NCBI GenBank assembly: GCA_963846915.1
Contig: CAWJXV010000004.1
Span: forward strand, 248,001-312,000
Length of the DNA stretch: 64,000 nucleotides
Reading direction: 5' to 3'
DNA from: PALSA-612 sp963846915
GTDB taxonomy: Bacteria > Actinomycetota > Thermoleophilia > Gaiellales > Gaiellaceae
The position numbers and the translations under genes are program-made. Below are positions 32,272-40,696 of this stretch, piece after piece (within the stretch, counting starts at the first letter, position 1; each line of letters starts with the position of its first letter). A model generated the notes under the pieces. That model saw nothing but the letters and a program-made list of their open reading frames with translations. It was not told the DNA's origin and ran no database searches.

Positions 32272-32324
32272 CTGCGCAAGAGCCGCGCGGTTTGCGTGAC
32301 TCCTGCGTTCAGGGACTGTCCCTC
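32272..32324 (+). repeat. GGGAC-type palindromic repeat, extended copy
   Basis: TGCGCAAGAGCCGCGCGG is followed by TTTGCGTGACTCCTGCGTTC and the core AGGGACTGTCCCT at 32311-32323. It is 79 nt from the previous copy, close to the 78-nt pair spacing at 18536/18614, and ends 6 nt beyond the stop of the enoyl-CoA hydratase gene. Together the pair fills the gap 32180-32329. Confidence 0.8.
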
Positions 32325-32329
32325 CCGCG

Positions 32330-33106
32330 CTAGCGTCCCTCGAACGACGGCGGGCGTTTCTCGACGAAGGACTCGACGCCCTCGCGGAAGTCGTCGGTCG
32401 ACTTGAGCACGCCGTAGGCGAGGCCCTCGAGCTCGAGGCCGACGTGGAGCGGGCTGTCGTACACCTGGTTGAGCACCCGCTTGGCCATCGCCAGCGCGAC
32501 CGGGGACAGTGCCGTCAGCTCGGCGACCATGCGGTCGACCGCATCGTCCAGCTCGGCTGCCGGCACGACCTCCGACACGAGCCCCCAGGCGAGCGCGTCG
32601 TCGGCCGTGATCCGCTTCCGTCGCATGATCACGTCCTTCGCGCGGCTGAGCCCGACGAGCCTCGCGAGCCGCTGAGTCCCACCCGAGCCGGGGATCATCC
32701 CGAGCCCGATCTCCGGCAGGCCGAGCTTGGCGTCGTCGGAGCAGATCCGGAAGTCGCACGCGAGCGAGAGCTCGAACCCGACGCCGAGGCAGTAGCCCTC
32801 GATCCGCGCGATCACCGGCTTCGGGCAGCGCTCCGGGGCTGCGACGTTGAAGGCGAGCGACGACATCTCGTCGACCGTCGCCGTGAGGAACGAGGCGATG
32901 TCGCCGCCGGCCGTGAACGTCCCGCCGGCTCCCGTCACCACGACCACGCGCACGCTCTCGTCTCGGCCGAGCTCGCCGAAGGCCGAGACGAGCTGCTGCC
33001 GCGCGGCGAGCGAGACGCGGTTGAGCTTGCCGGGGACGTCGAGCGTGATCGTCGCGACGCCGCGCTCGCCGTCGCGCTCGACCCGGAACCCGTCGTAGTC
33101 CGTCAT
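32330..33106 (-). CDS. Enoyl-CoA hydratase/isomerase family protein
   Basis: A 258-aa crotonase-fold enzyme. Oxyanion-hole segments are TGAGGTFTAGGDIASF and EGYCLGVGFELSLACDFRI. Both hydratase glutamates are present (FELSLACD and LPEIGLGMIPGSGGTQRL), so real hydratase activity is likely rather than mere isomerase or thioesterase activity. It is the last of seven genes in the minus-strand operon starting at 40059. Its ATG overlaps the CoA ligase stop (ATGA), suggesting that the ligase feeds it an unsaturated acyl-CoA. Confidence 0.92.
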   Translation of the reverse strand: MTDYDGFRVERDGERGVATITLDVPGKLNRVSLAARQQLVSAFGELGRDESVRVVVVTGAGGTFTAGGDIASFLTATVDEMSSLAFNVAAPERCPKPVIARIEGYCLGVGFELSLACDFRICSDDAKLGLPEIGLGMIPGSGGTQRLARLVGLSRAKDVIMRRKRITADDALAWGLVSEVVPAAELDDAVDRMVAELTALSPVALAMAKRVLNQVYDSPLHVGLELEGLAYGVLKSTDDFREGVESFVEKRPPSFEGR

Positions 33107-34467
33107 GCCGCAGGTGCCTCCTCACGTAGAAGCCGTCGCAGGATCTTCCCAGAGGGGCTCTTCGGAAGCGATTCGACGAAGCGGTACTCGCGCGGCCGCT
33201 TGAAGCGGGCGAGCGCTCTCGACTCGAGGCAAAAGGCGTCGAGCTCCTCGGCGCTCACCTCGCCGGCCGGAACGACGACGGCGACGACGCGCTGCCCGAG
33301 CCGATCGTCGGGCGCGGCGACGACCGCGACCTCCGCCACCTTCGGGTGCGCCGCAAGCACGTCCTCGACCTCGAGCGGATGGACGTTCTCGCCGGCCGAG
33401 ATGATCATGTCGTCCACGCGGCCGAGCACCCAGAGATCGCCGTCCGCGTCGATGCGCCCGACGTCGCCCGTGTGGTACCAACCGTCGCGAATCGCGCGGT
33501 CGTCGGCGTCGGGCCGCCGCCAGTACCCGGCGAAGGCCGAGTCGGCGTCCATGTGGCAGAGGATCTCGCCGCTCTCGTCGAGCCGAAGCCGTGCGCCCAG
33601 CGAGGCGCGGCCCGCGCACCCCGGCTTCGCCGCCTGGTCGCGATCGATCGAGAACGTGTAGATCTCGGTCGAGCCGTAGTAGTTGACGAAGAGTTGCGGC
33701 CGGAACACCTCGACGCAGCGTTCGACCAGCGCGCTCGTCATCGCGGCACCGGCGTAGCAGAGCGCTTCGACCGACGACAGTTCGTAGTCGCCGACCCGCG
33801 GGTGGTGCACGAGGTCGTAGAAGAGCGTGGGAGCGAGGTAGAGCGACGTGATCCGCTGCTCCTGGATCAGCCGGAGGCCCTCCTCGACGTCCCAGCGCGC
33901 CTGCGAGACGAAGCAGCCGCCGATCAGGTGCATCGCGATGAGCGAGTGGATGCCCATCGTGTGGTAGAGCGGCATGACGCCGAGCGTCCGATCGCCGTAG
34001 CCGTAGCCCTGCTGGACGACCTGGAAGAGCGAGCCGTAGTAGTCCGCGCGGTGCGAGCGCGGGACGCCCTTCGGCCGGCCGGTCGTGCCCGACGTGTACA
34101 GCATCAGGCTCGGCTCGCGCTCGTCCAGGTCGAGCGCGCCGGGATGCTCGGGCCCGTCCGGAAGCGGCGTGTCCTCGCCGATCACGACCCTGGCGCCGCA
34201 ATCGTGGATGCAGTAGTCGAGATCGGCCTGCGACGCCCGCCACGAGAGCGGGACGAACACCGCCCCCGCCCACTGCGCGGCCCAGTAGAGGAGCGCCGTC
34301 TCGACGCGGTTGTCGAGCACGGTCGCGAGCCGTTCGCCGCGCTCGAGCCCGAGACCGCCGGCGATCCGCGCTGCCCGTTCCCGCAGCTCCGCGTACGTGA
34401 TGCCGGGGAGCGCTTCTGCGCCGGGGTTCCGCTCGGCGGCGGCGAGCAGCGACAGCGCGAGGTTCAC
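33103..34467 (-). CDS. Acyl-CoA synthetase (AMP-binding, ANL superfamily)
   Basis: A 454-aa CoA ligase. Motifs: LMLYTSGTTGRPKGVPRSH, YYGSTEIYTFSID (in place of the usual YG-TE), WYHTGDVGRIDADGDLWVLG, and PKSPSGKILRRLL with the catalytic Lys. The length is at the short end for the family. I place the start at GTG 34467, where it overlaps the stop of the 2Fe-2S gene (GTGA); the longer frame upstream is shadow. Coupling to a Mo-hydroxylase suggests that the hydroxylated acid product is activated to its CoA ester. Confidence 0.9.
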   Translation of the reverse strand: MNLALSLLAAAERNPGAEALPGITYAELRERAARIAGGLGLERGERLATVLDNRVETALLYWAAQWAGAVFVPLSWRASQADLDYCIHDCGARVVIGEDTPLPDGPEHPGALDLDEREPSLMLYTSGTTGRPKGVPRSHRADYYGSLFQVVQQGYGYGDRTLGVMPLYHTMGIHSLIAMHLIGGCFVSQARWDVEEGLRLIQEQRITSLYLAPTLFYDLVHHPRVGDYELSSVEALCYAGAAMTSALVERCVEVFRPQLFVNYYGSTEIYTFSIDRDQAAKPGCAGRASLGARLRLDESGEILCHMDADSAFAGYWRRPDADDRAIRDGWYHTGDVGRIDADGDLWVLGRVDDMIISAGENVHPLEVEDVLAAHPKVAEVAVVAAPDDRLGQRVVAVVVPAGEVSAEELDAFCLESRALARFKRPREYRFVESLPKSPSGKILRRLLREEAPAA

Positions 34468-34907
34468 CGCGCCTCCGCCGCCTGCGCGATCGCCTCCACG
34501 ATCGGCTCGTAGCCCGTGCACCGGCACAGGTGCCCGGAGAGCATGTCCACGATCTCTTCCCGCGTCGGCGGGCCGCCGCGCTCCAGCAGGTCTGACGCGG
34601 CGAGCAGGATCCCCGGCGTGCAGAAGCCGCACTGAAGGGCATGGTTCGCACGGAACGCCTCCTGCAGCGGACCCCACTCGAGGCCCTCGACGGTCTGGAT
34701 CTCGGCGCCGTCCGCCTGCACGGCGAGCAGCAGGCAGGAGCGCGCGGCCACGCCGTCGAGCCGAACGGTGCACGCGCCGCAGACGCCGTGCTCGCACCCG
34801 ACGTGCGTCCCGGTCAATCCGAGTGTGTGGCGCAGGAAGTCGGAGAGCAGGAGCCGCGGCTCGACCTCTTCGCGGTAGCGCCGCCCGTTGACCGTGACGT
34901 CGATCAC
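34464..34907 (-). CDS. Molybdenum hydroxylase, 2Fe-2S subunit
   Basis: A 147-aa CoxS-type electron-transfer protein. The plant-type cluster is VGCEHGVCGACTVRLDGVA plus RSC; the second cluster is CGFCTPGILLAA and CRCTGYEPIVEA. All eight cysteines are present. GTG 34907 overlaps the FAD-subunit stop (GTGA), and its own stop overlaps the CoA ligase start. Belongs with the next two upstream genes to the second complete Mo-hydroxylase of the window. Confidence 0.93.
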   Translation of the reverse strand: MIDVTVNGRRYREEVEPRLLLSDFLRHTLGLTGTHVGCEHGVCGACTVRLDGVAARSCLLLAVQADGAEIQTVEGLEWGPLQEAFRANHALQCGFCTPGILLAASDLLERGGPPTREEIVDMLSGHLCRCTGYEPIVEAIAQAAEAR

Positions 34908-35674
34908 GTCACCCGCCCCACGGCGCGATCGACCAGCACGCGCACCAGTTGGCGCTGGTAGTCCGCGGACGCGTGCAGCGTCCCCCAGGCCTCGACCTGC
35001 TCGGCCGCAGACGCTCCGGGCTGCGACGGGTCGATCTCGATCACCGTCGGCCGGTCGACGACCGAGCCGAGAACGACCCGCAGGCCGGCGGGCCTGGAGA
35101 CCGCCGCCGTCATGCAGAGCGCGAAGTCGCCGCGGCGGAGCGCGAACTCCTCGAACGCGTACCGCGTGTGCGGCTCCGTCGCCGGCCAGATCGTCTCGAC
35201 GACGAGCTCGGCAGGCTCGAGCGCCGTCGTGAAGTGCGTGACGAAGAACTCCTCTGCCGAGACCGTCCGGCCCGCGCTCGTCACGACCGAGCCGCCGAGG
35301 GCGGTGAGCGCGAGCGGCAATTCGGCCGCAGCGTCCGCGTGGGCGACCGAGCCGCCGACGGTGCCGCGGTTGCGCGTGACGAAGTGGCCGACGAACGGCA
35401 GGCACTCCACGAGCAGCGGGATCTCGAGGAGCCGCGGGTCGGCCTGACGTACGGTCGCGCCGACGCGCCAGGAGCCGTTGTCGCGCGCGATCTCTCCGAG
35501 CGGCAGGCGATTGACGTCGACGATCACCGAGGGCCGGGCGAGGCGCATGTTCAGCATCGGCACGAGGCTCTGCCCGCCGGCGAGCACCTTCGCCTCGTCG
35601 CCGTTCTCCGCGAGCAGCGCGACAGCCTCCTCGACCGACTCGGGAAGTTCGTAGCGGAACGCGACGGGCTTCAT
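34904..35674 (-). CDS. Molybdenum hydroxylase, FAD-binding subunit
   Basis: A 256-aa CoxM-type subunit. FAD motifs are VLAGGQSLVPMLNMRLA (~33) and NRGTVGGSVAHADAAAELPL (~105), both canonical. N-terminal FRYELPESVEEAVALLAENG is typical of the family. It overlaps CoxL by 4 nt (ATGA) and CoxS by 4 nt. The gene order large, FAD, 2Fe-2S differs from the first cluster (FAD, 2Fe-2S, large halves), so the two systems are not recent duplicates. Confidence 0.93.
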   Translation of the reverse strand: MKPVAFRYELPESVEEAVALLAENGDEAKVLAGGQSLVPMLNMRLARPSVIVDVNRLPLGEIARDNGSWRVGATVRQADPRLLEIPLLVECLPFVGHFVTRNRGTVGGSVAHADAAAELPLALTALGGSVVTSAGRTVSAEEFFVTHFTTALEPAELVVETIWPATEPHTRYAFEEFALRRGDFALCMTAAVSRPAGLRVVLGSVVDRPTVIEIDPSQPGASAAEQVEAWGTLHASADYQRQLVRVLVDRAVGRVT

Positions 35675-37971
35675 CGCAGGAGCTCCCAGACCCGGCCCGG
35701 CGTCAGCGGGACCTCGACGTCATCGACGCCGAGCGCGTCCGCGACGGCGTTCGCGATCGCGCACGGCACGCTCATCGTGCCGCCCTCGCCCAGACCCTTC
35801 GCGCCCAGCGGCGTGAACGGCGACGGTGTCTCGCGGTGGCCGGTCTTGAGCGGCGGCAGGTCGGCCGCCGTCGGGCAGAGGTAGTCCATGAAGGTGCCCG
35901 TGAGCAGGTTCCCGTCCTCGTCGTAGACGACGCGCTCGAAGAGCGCCGCACCGGCCCCGTGCGCGAAGTCGCCGCGAATCTGACCGCCGGCGATCAGCGG
36001 GTTGAGCAACCGTCCGGCGTCGTGGACGGTCGCGTAGTCGAGGACGTGCACCTCGCCGGTCGCGCGGTCGACCTCGACGACGGCGACGTCGGCGATGAAC
36101 CCGTGGGCGGCCGACGCGGCGACGCGGTCGTCCTCGTCGGGGGCAGCCAGGTTCGGCGCGGCGCAGAACGCGGTTTCGTGCAGGCCCGGCTCCATCCCCG
36201 GCGGCAGCGCCTCCGTGTGCCAGTGCGCGATCCCGGCGACCCGGCGGAGCGAGAGCGACTCGTCCCCGGCGTGCTCGCGGACGGCCGCGATCTTCGCTGC
36301 GAGCTTCTGCGCCGCCAGATGGACGGCGCCCGCACCGACCCCGGAGAAGCGCGACGAGTAGTTGCCGGACGAGACGGTCCACGCGCTGGTCGACGTGTCG
36401 ACCGCGGTCAGCACCTCGATCTCCTCGGGCGTGACGCCGAGCGCGTCCGCGGCCACCTGTGCCGCGACCGTCGCGTGGCCCTGCCCCTGCGGTGTCGTCC
36501 CGACCAGGACGGTGATCCCGCCGAGCGGGGAGATCGCGACCGTTGCCCCCTCGGCGTTCCCGGACTTGGGCAATCCGGCCGCGCGCTCCTCGGGAGTCAG
36601 CGCCAGGGTGACATAGCCCATGTTCGAGATCGACGGCTCGACGCAGCAGGCGAGCCCGATCCCGTAGAGCCGCCCGTCTTTCCGCGCCGCGCGCTGCTCC
36701 TCGCGCCGCGCCTCGTAGTCGACGAGCTCGAGCGCGTCGTCGAGGCAGCCCTCGTAGTCACCGGAGTCGTAGAGCCCGCCCGACGGGGTGCGGTAGGGGA
36801 ACTCGTCCGCGGGGATCAGGTTGCGGCGCGCGAGCTCGGCGGGGTCGAGCCCGAGCCGTCCCGCTGCGAGCGCCATCGTCCGCTCGAGCGCCATGTACAG
36901 CTGCGGGCCGCCGAAGCCGCGGTTGAGCCCGGTCGGGCAACGGTTCGTGAGCGCGACGCGGTTGCGCACGGCCACGTGGGGCACGCGGTAGGCGCCCGTC
37001 AGCGCGCCGTGCATCCGGTAGAGGCTGGCCGGCTCGGGCGCGCGGATGTACGCGCCCACATCCTCGAGCGCGTCGTAGCGAAGCGCGAGCAGCTCGCCGT
37101 CGGAGGTGAACGCGGCCTCGAGGCCGGTGACGCGGCCGGTCGACGTCGTGCTCGAGGCCAGGTGCTCGAGCCGGTCCTCGGTCCAGCGCACGGGCACGCC
37201 GAGCTTGCGCGACGCGAGGCCGATCAGGACCACGTAGACGTAGACGGTGGCCTTGATCCCGAAGCTCCCGCCCGAGTTCGGCGGTGTGATCAGGCGCAGC
37301 TTCGAGCCCTTCAGCCCGAGCGCCCCGGCTGCCACCGAGTGCAGCGTGAAGGGGCCCTGGAAGTTCGCCCACGCCGTCAGCACGCCCGTCGCGTCGTTCC
37401 AGTCCGCGACGACGCCGTAGCACTCGATCGGGCACGACGTCCAGCGCGGGAACGCGTAGCGTCCCTCGACGACGAGGTCGGCGGCGGCGAACGCCGCGTC
37501 GGGGTCGCCGTACGAGAAGGAGCGGTCGGAGACGACCTCGCCGGCCTCGGGGTCGAGCACCGGCGCGAGCGGCTCGTACTCGACCTCGATCAGCTCGGCG
37601 GCGTCCTCCGCCGTGTAGCGGTCGTGAGCGACGACCACGGCGAGCGGCTCTCCCGCGTAGCGCGCTACCTCGGGCGCGGCGGCGTAGTAGGGCGGCGGGT
37701 TCTCGACGCCGACCGGAAACGGGTTCGACATGGCCGCGACGTCCGCGCCGGTGAGGACGCCGATGACTCCCGGATGCTCGAGCGCGGCGGACGCGTCGAG
37801 CCTGACGATGCGCGCGTGCGCGAACGGCGAGCGGAGGATCGCCGCGTGCCCGGCGTTCCGCGCTGGGTCGATGTCGTCCATGAACTGCCCCTCGCCACGG
37901 AGGAGCGTCTCGTCCTCGAACCGCGGGACGGCCTTCCCGACCCAGGTCTCGCGCTCGGTGGCGACGCCCAT
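35671..37971 (-). CDS. Molybdenum hydroxylase, molybdopterin (large) subunit
   Basis: A 766-aa CoxL/XdhB-type catalytic subunit. It starts with the hammerhead domain (YAGEPLAVVVAHDRYTAEDA) and has the MoCo motifs GGSFGIKAT, TGLNRGFGGPQLYMALE and TTPQGQGHATVAAQVAADAL. The active-site Glu is in LGAKGLGEGGTMSVP. The loop RGFGGPQ is not AYRCSFR, so this is not a form I CO dehydrogenase. The substrate is probably an aldehyde, aromatic or heterocyclic acid. An unbroken chain here contrasts with the split subunit at 5057-7542. It starts 4 nt after the amine-oxidase stop. Confidence 0.92.
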   Translation of the reverse strand: MGVATERETWVGKAVPRFEDETLLRGEGQFMDDIDPARNAGHAAILRSPFAHARIVRLDASAALEHPGVIGVLTGADVAAMSNPFPVGVENPPPYYAAAPEVARYAGEPLAVVVAHDRYTAEDAAELIEVEYEPLAPVLDPEAGEVVSDRSFSYGDPDAAFAAADLVVEGRYAFPRWTSCPIECYGVVADWNDATGVLTAWANFQGPFTLHSVAAGALGLKGSKLRLITPPNSGGSFGIKATVYVYVVLIGLASRKLGVPVRWTEDRLEHLASSTTSTGRVTGLEAAFTSDGELLALRYDALEDVGAYIRAPEPASLYRMHGALTGAYRVPHVAVRNRVALTNRCPTGLNRGFGGPQLYMALERTMALAAGRLGLDPAELARRNLIPADEFPYRTPSGGLYDSGDYEGCLDDALELVDYEARREEQRAARKDGRLYGIGLACCVEPSISNMGYVTLALTPEERAAGLPKSGNAEGATVAISPLGGITVLVGTTPQGQGHATVAAQVAADALGVTPEEIEVLTAVDTSTSAWTVSSGNYSSRFSGVGAGAVHLAAQKLAAKIAAVREHAGDESLSLRRVAGIAHWHTEALPPGMEPGLHETAFCAAPNLAAPDEDDRVAASAAHGFIADVAVVEVDRATGEVHVLDYATVHDAGRLLNPLIAGGQIRGDFAHGAGAALFERVVYDEDGNLLTGTFMDYLCPTAADLPPLKTGHRETPSPFTPLGAKGLGEGGTMSVPCAIANAVADALGVDDVEVPLTPGRVWELLR

Positions 37972-37975
37972 GCGG

Positions 37976-39199
37976 CTACGCCGAGCCGAGGATCTCGCCG
38001 ACGACCCGGTGGGCGGACTTGATCGCTCCCTCCTGCCCGCCCGGTCCCATCCGGTCGTCCGTGTGCTCGCCGGCGAAGAAGACGGTGCTTCCGAGCGGCG
38101 CCCTGATCAGCGGCAGCAGCGTGTCGCGCTGGTCGCCGATCGGCGCGCGGGCGATGCACCGCGCCCACGGATCGTCCGTCCAGTTGACCACCGTCCCGAA
38201 CGTCCGCGTCACCGGGCTGCCCGTCACCATCTCCATCGTCCGGTCGGACTCGGCGAGGACAGCCCCGTCGTCGAGCCCGCGGGGCTGACGCTCTCCGCTG
38301 AGGATGCTGACGACGACGATCGGCGCACCCTTCTGGTCGGCCGACACGTCGAGGAACCAGTTCGGAAGGCGATCGGTGAAGACGCCGGTGCGGATCGCGT
38401 CTCGGACGACGTCGGTCTCGGCGTACTGGATCCCCACCGCGGCGCCGGTGCCGTAACGCAGCGACACGAGCGCGCCGACCTTCTCGGGCGGGAGCGGGGG
38501 GTCCCAGCCGAGCTCGGTCGTCAGCGGCCCGGGGACGGCGACGACGAGGAGGTCGCCCTCGACTGACTCGGTCTCCGTCTCGACGGAGACGCCGGGCCCG
38601 GACCAGCCGATCGTCCGGACCGGTTGCCCGAGACGCACGTCGAGCACCTCTGCGAGCCGGCGCGGCAGCTGGTCGTTGCCGCCGGAGATCTGCATGAAGG
38701 TCTCCGGGCCGAGGTGGAGCGTGTGGGCATCGACGTAGCGGAGCGGGATCGAGGGCTGGATCTGGATCAGCGCCTCGAGGAAGGCGTAGGGCGTCGCCGA
38801 CAGGCCGGCACGCCGGCTCCAGGCCGCGACGGTCTCGAACGGCACCGGCGGCACCTGCTCGTGCGCGCCGCCGAGCTCCTGGAAGGCTGCGCCGACCTCG
38901 TCCGCCCCGAGCAGGCTGCCGCCGAGCAGGAGCGAGGGAAGCTCCGCGCCGAAGGTGACCTGCGGGGTCAGCTCGAGCTCGAAGCGGCGGCAGAGCTCGA
39001 GGATGTTCTCCTGGCCCTCGTAGAGGATCATCGCCCCGACGTCGGCGTACTGGCCGTCCGCGAATCCGTCGCGGATCGTGAGGACGCGGCCGCCGACACG
39101 GTCGCGCGCCTCGAGGACGACGACGTCGTGGCCCGCTTCCTGCAACCGCATGGCGGACACCAGGCCCGACAGACCGGCGCCGACGACGATGACCTTCAC
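37976..39199 (-). CDS. Flavin-containing amine oxidase
   Basis: A 407-aa flavoprotein of the monoamine oxidase family. The N-terminal FAD motif is VIVVGAGLSGLVSAMRLQEA with VLEARDRVGGRV; the C-terminal FAD motif is TVFFAGEHTDDRMGPGGQEG. A covalent-FAD Cys as in mammalian MAO is not evident at the C-terminus. It would deaminate an amine to an aldehyde, which the Mo-hydroxylase next to it could oxidise to an acid. GTG 39199 follows a GGAGGAG ribosome site and overlaps the kinase stop by 4 nt. Confidence 0.9.
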   Translation of the reverse strand: MKVIVVGAGLSGLVSAMRLQEAGHDVVVLEARDRVGGRVLTIRDGFADGQYADVGAMILYEGQENILELCRRFELELTPQVTFGAELPSLLLGGSLLGADEVGAAFQELGGAHEQVPPVPFETVAAWSRRAGLSATPYAFLEALIQIQPSIPLRYVDAHTLHLGPETFMQISGGNDQLPRRLAEVLDVRLGQPVRTIGWSGPGVSVETETESVEGDLLVVAVPGPLTTELGWDPPLPPEKVGALVSLRYGTGAAVGIQYAETDVVRDAIRTGVFTDRLPNWFLDVSADQKGAPIVVVSILSGERQPRGLDDGAVLAESDRTMEMVTGSPVTRTFGTVVNWTDDPWARCIARAPIGDQRDTLLPLIRAPLGSTVFFAGEHTDDRMGPGGQEGAIKSAHRVVGEILGSA

Positions 39200-40059
39200 G
39201 GCTCCTCCTTCCGAAGCTCCTCCACTCCCGCGGATTCTCTCACCGGAGGCCATCCGGGTGTGCGTGCCGCGGCTGCGCCGCAACGGCAGCCCTCGTCCAG
39301 CGCCTCGACCAGTTCGCTGCCCCGTGCGAGCGCGACCAGGAGCCCGGCTGCGAACGCGTCGCCGGCTCCCGGCACTTCCTGCAGGGCGCGGTGCGGAGGC
39401 TCCGCGTGTGCCTGCTCCCCGTCGAGCACGCCGACGGCGCCCCGCGCGCCGCGCGTGACACAGGCGAGGCGGTAGCGCTCGCCGAACACGCCGGCTGCGC
39501 GGTCGGCGTCCTGGCCGGTCAACGCCCGCGCCTGCTGCTCGTTTGCGACGACGGCATTCCCGCCCTCCGGCAGCGCGTCCAGCGCGGCTGCGTCCAGGAG
39601 CACCCACTCGGCGCGGGCCCGGCTGAGCGCCGCATCGAGCGCCCGCCTGGGGAGATAGCCGGAGACGAGTGCCACGTCCGAAACGGGCAGCTCCGGGAGC
39701 GCCTCGGGCTCGAGCCGGGCGTTGGCGCCGGGGTCGACGTGCAGCTCTCCGTCGGCGAGGACGAACGTCCCCGTCCGCTCGAGCGGGTCGACGGCGAAGC
39801 GCACCTCGACGCCGCGACGCTCGAGCTCCGAGCGGAGGAAGCGGCTGCCGGCGTCCTCTCCGACCGCGCCGACGGCCACGGTCTGCGCCCCGAGCGCAGC
39901 CGCCCAGGCCGCGACGTTCGCGGCGCTGCCGCCCGGGCCGAAGCGCGCGACGGCGTCGTGACCGCGCCCGGCGACGACCACGTCGATCATCAGGTCGCCG
40001 ATCGCAAGGAAGCGGACGGGCGCGGCGCTCACCCTCTGCTGCTCGATGGTTGATGCCAC
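39196..40059 (-). CDS. PfkB/ribokinase-family kinase
   Basis: A 287-aa carbohydrate or nucleoside kinase. The substrate-side motif is FGPGGSAANVAAWAAALG; the C-terminal signature PGAGDAFAAGLLVAL contains the catalytic Asp. The lid region (VRFAVDPLERTGTFVLADGE) is present. The phosphoryl acceptor is unknown. The GTG start and first four codons (GTGGCATCAACCATC) lie in the left inverted repeat of the 217-bp element, so the start region may have been supplied by that element; the conserved protein begins near residue 15. It is the first gene of the seven-gene operon. Confidence 0.87.
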   Translation of the reverse strand: MASTIEQQRVSAAPVRFLAIGDLMIDVVVAGRGHDAVARFGPGGSAANVAAWAAALGAQTVAVGAVGEDAGSRFLRSELERRGVEVRFAVDPLERTGTFVLADGELHVDPGANARLEPEALPELPVSDVALVSGYLPRRALDAALSRARAEWVLLDAAALDALPEGGNAVVANEQQARALTGQDADRAAGVFGERYRLACVTRGARGAVGVLDGEQAHAEPPHRALQEVPGAGDAFAAGLLVALARGSELVEALDEGCRCGAAAARTPGWPPVRESAGVEELRKEEP

Positions 40060-40261
40060 GTTCTCGTGGCTCGGCTGCGCGGTCTGGCGTGTCTGGGCCG
40101 CTTTCGCCCGGCAGAGCCCGGCGGAGCCGGGCCACGCCGGGCGTGCGCTTCACGCGGCCGAGTCGTCACCGATACGCCCGCGTATCGGCAACGCCACGTC
40201 GCCGTGCCCCAGAGCAACCAGCCCACTCCCCGAGGAGCACGATCTCGTGGCATCAACCATC
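40045..40261. repeat. 217-bp element with 16-bp perfect inverted ends and internal hairpins
   Basis: GATGGTTGATGCCACG (40045-40060) and its exact complement CGTGGCATCAACCATC (40246-40261) bound the element. Inside are a nested stem-loop (CGCCCGGC 40105-40112 with GCCGGGCG 40136-40143, holding GCCCGGC-GGA-GCCGGGC at 40116-40132) and a 20-nt palindrome at 40169-40188 (CCGATACGC mirrored). There is no transposase. It occupies all of the gap between the PPOX stop and the kinase start. It may be a MITE-like insertion or a structured leader of the seven-gene operon. Confidence 0.7.
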
Positions 40262-40686
40262 TAGGCGTCGTCGCTCCAGGGGCCGAGGCCGGCGACGCGG
40301 TCGACCGTGATCCGCGTGACGAATCCAGGCGGCGGGTCCGGCATGGGCGGAAAGAGCACGTCGGGCCCGACGTACACGCGCGCCAGCCGCTGCAACAGCT
40401 CCGGCGCGCCTCCCTCCGTGATCCGTCCACGGCCGTAGAGGACGACGTAGTTCCGCATTCCGAGCTCGTTGGCGCCCGGTGCCTCCAGCGAGAGCGCGAC
40501 GGTGGGGTCGCGCTCCACGTTCCGAACCTTGCGATGCCGGGAGAGGTGGCCCGAGACGATCTCGTCTCCCTCGACGCCGATCCAGACAACCGTCACCTGC
40601 GGGCTGCCGTCGGCGTTCATCGTCACGAGATGCGCGAGCGGGCCGGTCTCGATCAGCGCGCGCACGCGCTCGGGCAGCGGGGCCAT
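40261..40686 (-). CDS. PPOX-class flavin/F420-binding protein
   Basis: A 141-aa split-barrel protein. It opens with GPLAHLVTMNADGSPQVTVVWI and then SRHRKVRNVERDPTVALSLE, the usual signature of F420-dependent reductases and relatives. The ATG at 40686 is 7 nt from TAGACT (complement of 40694-40699) with no ribosome site, so I take the short form over an in-frame longer one. The stop codon abuts the right end of the 217-bp inverted-repeat element. Confidence 0.87.
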   Translation of the reverse strand: MAPLPERVRALIETGPLAHLVTMNADGSPQVTVVWIGVEGDEIVSGHLSRHRKVRNVERDPTVALSLEAPGANELGMRNYVVLYGRGRITEGGAPELLQRLARVYVGPDVLFPPMPDPPPGFVTRITVDRVAGLGPWSDDA

Positions 40687-40696
40687 CCCGGTGAGT

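Noticed and set aside
35671..37971. CO dehydrogenase (CoxL form I)
   Set aside because: The operon resembles cox genes, but the active-site loop is RGFGGPQ rather than AYRCSFR, so CO oxidation is not supported. The same applies to the split enzyme at 5057-7542.
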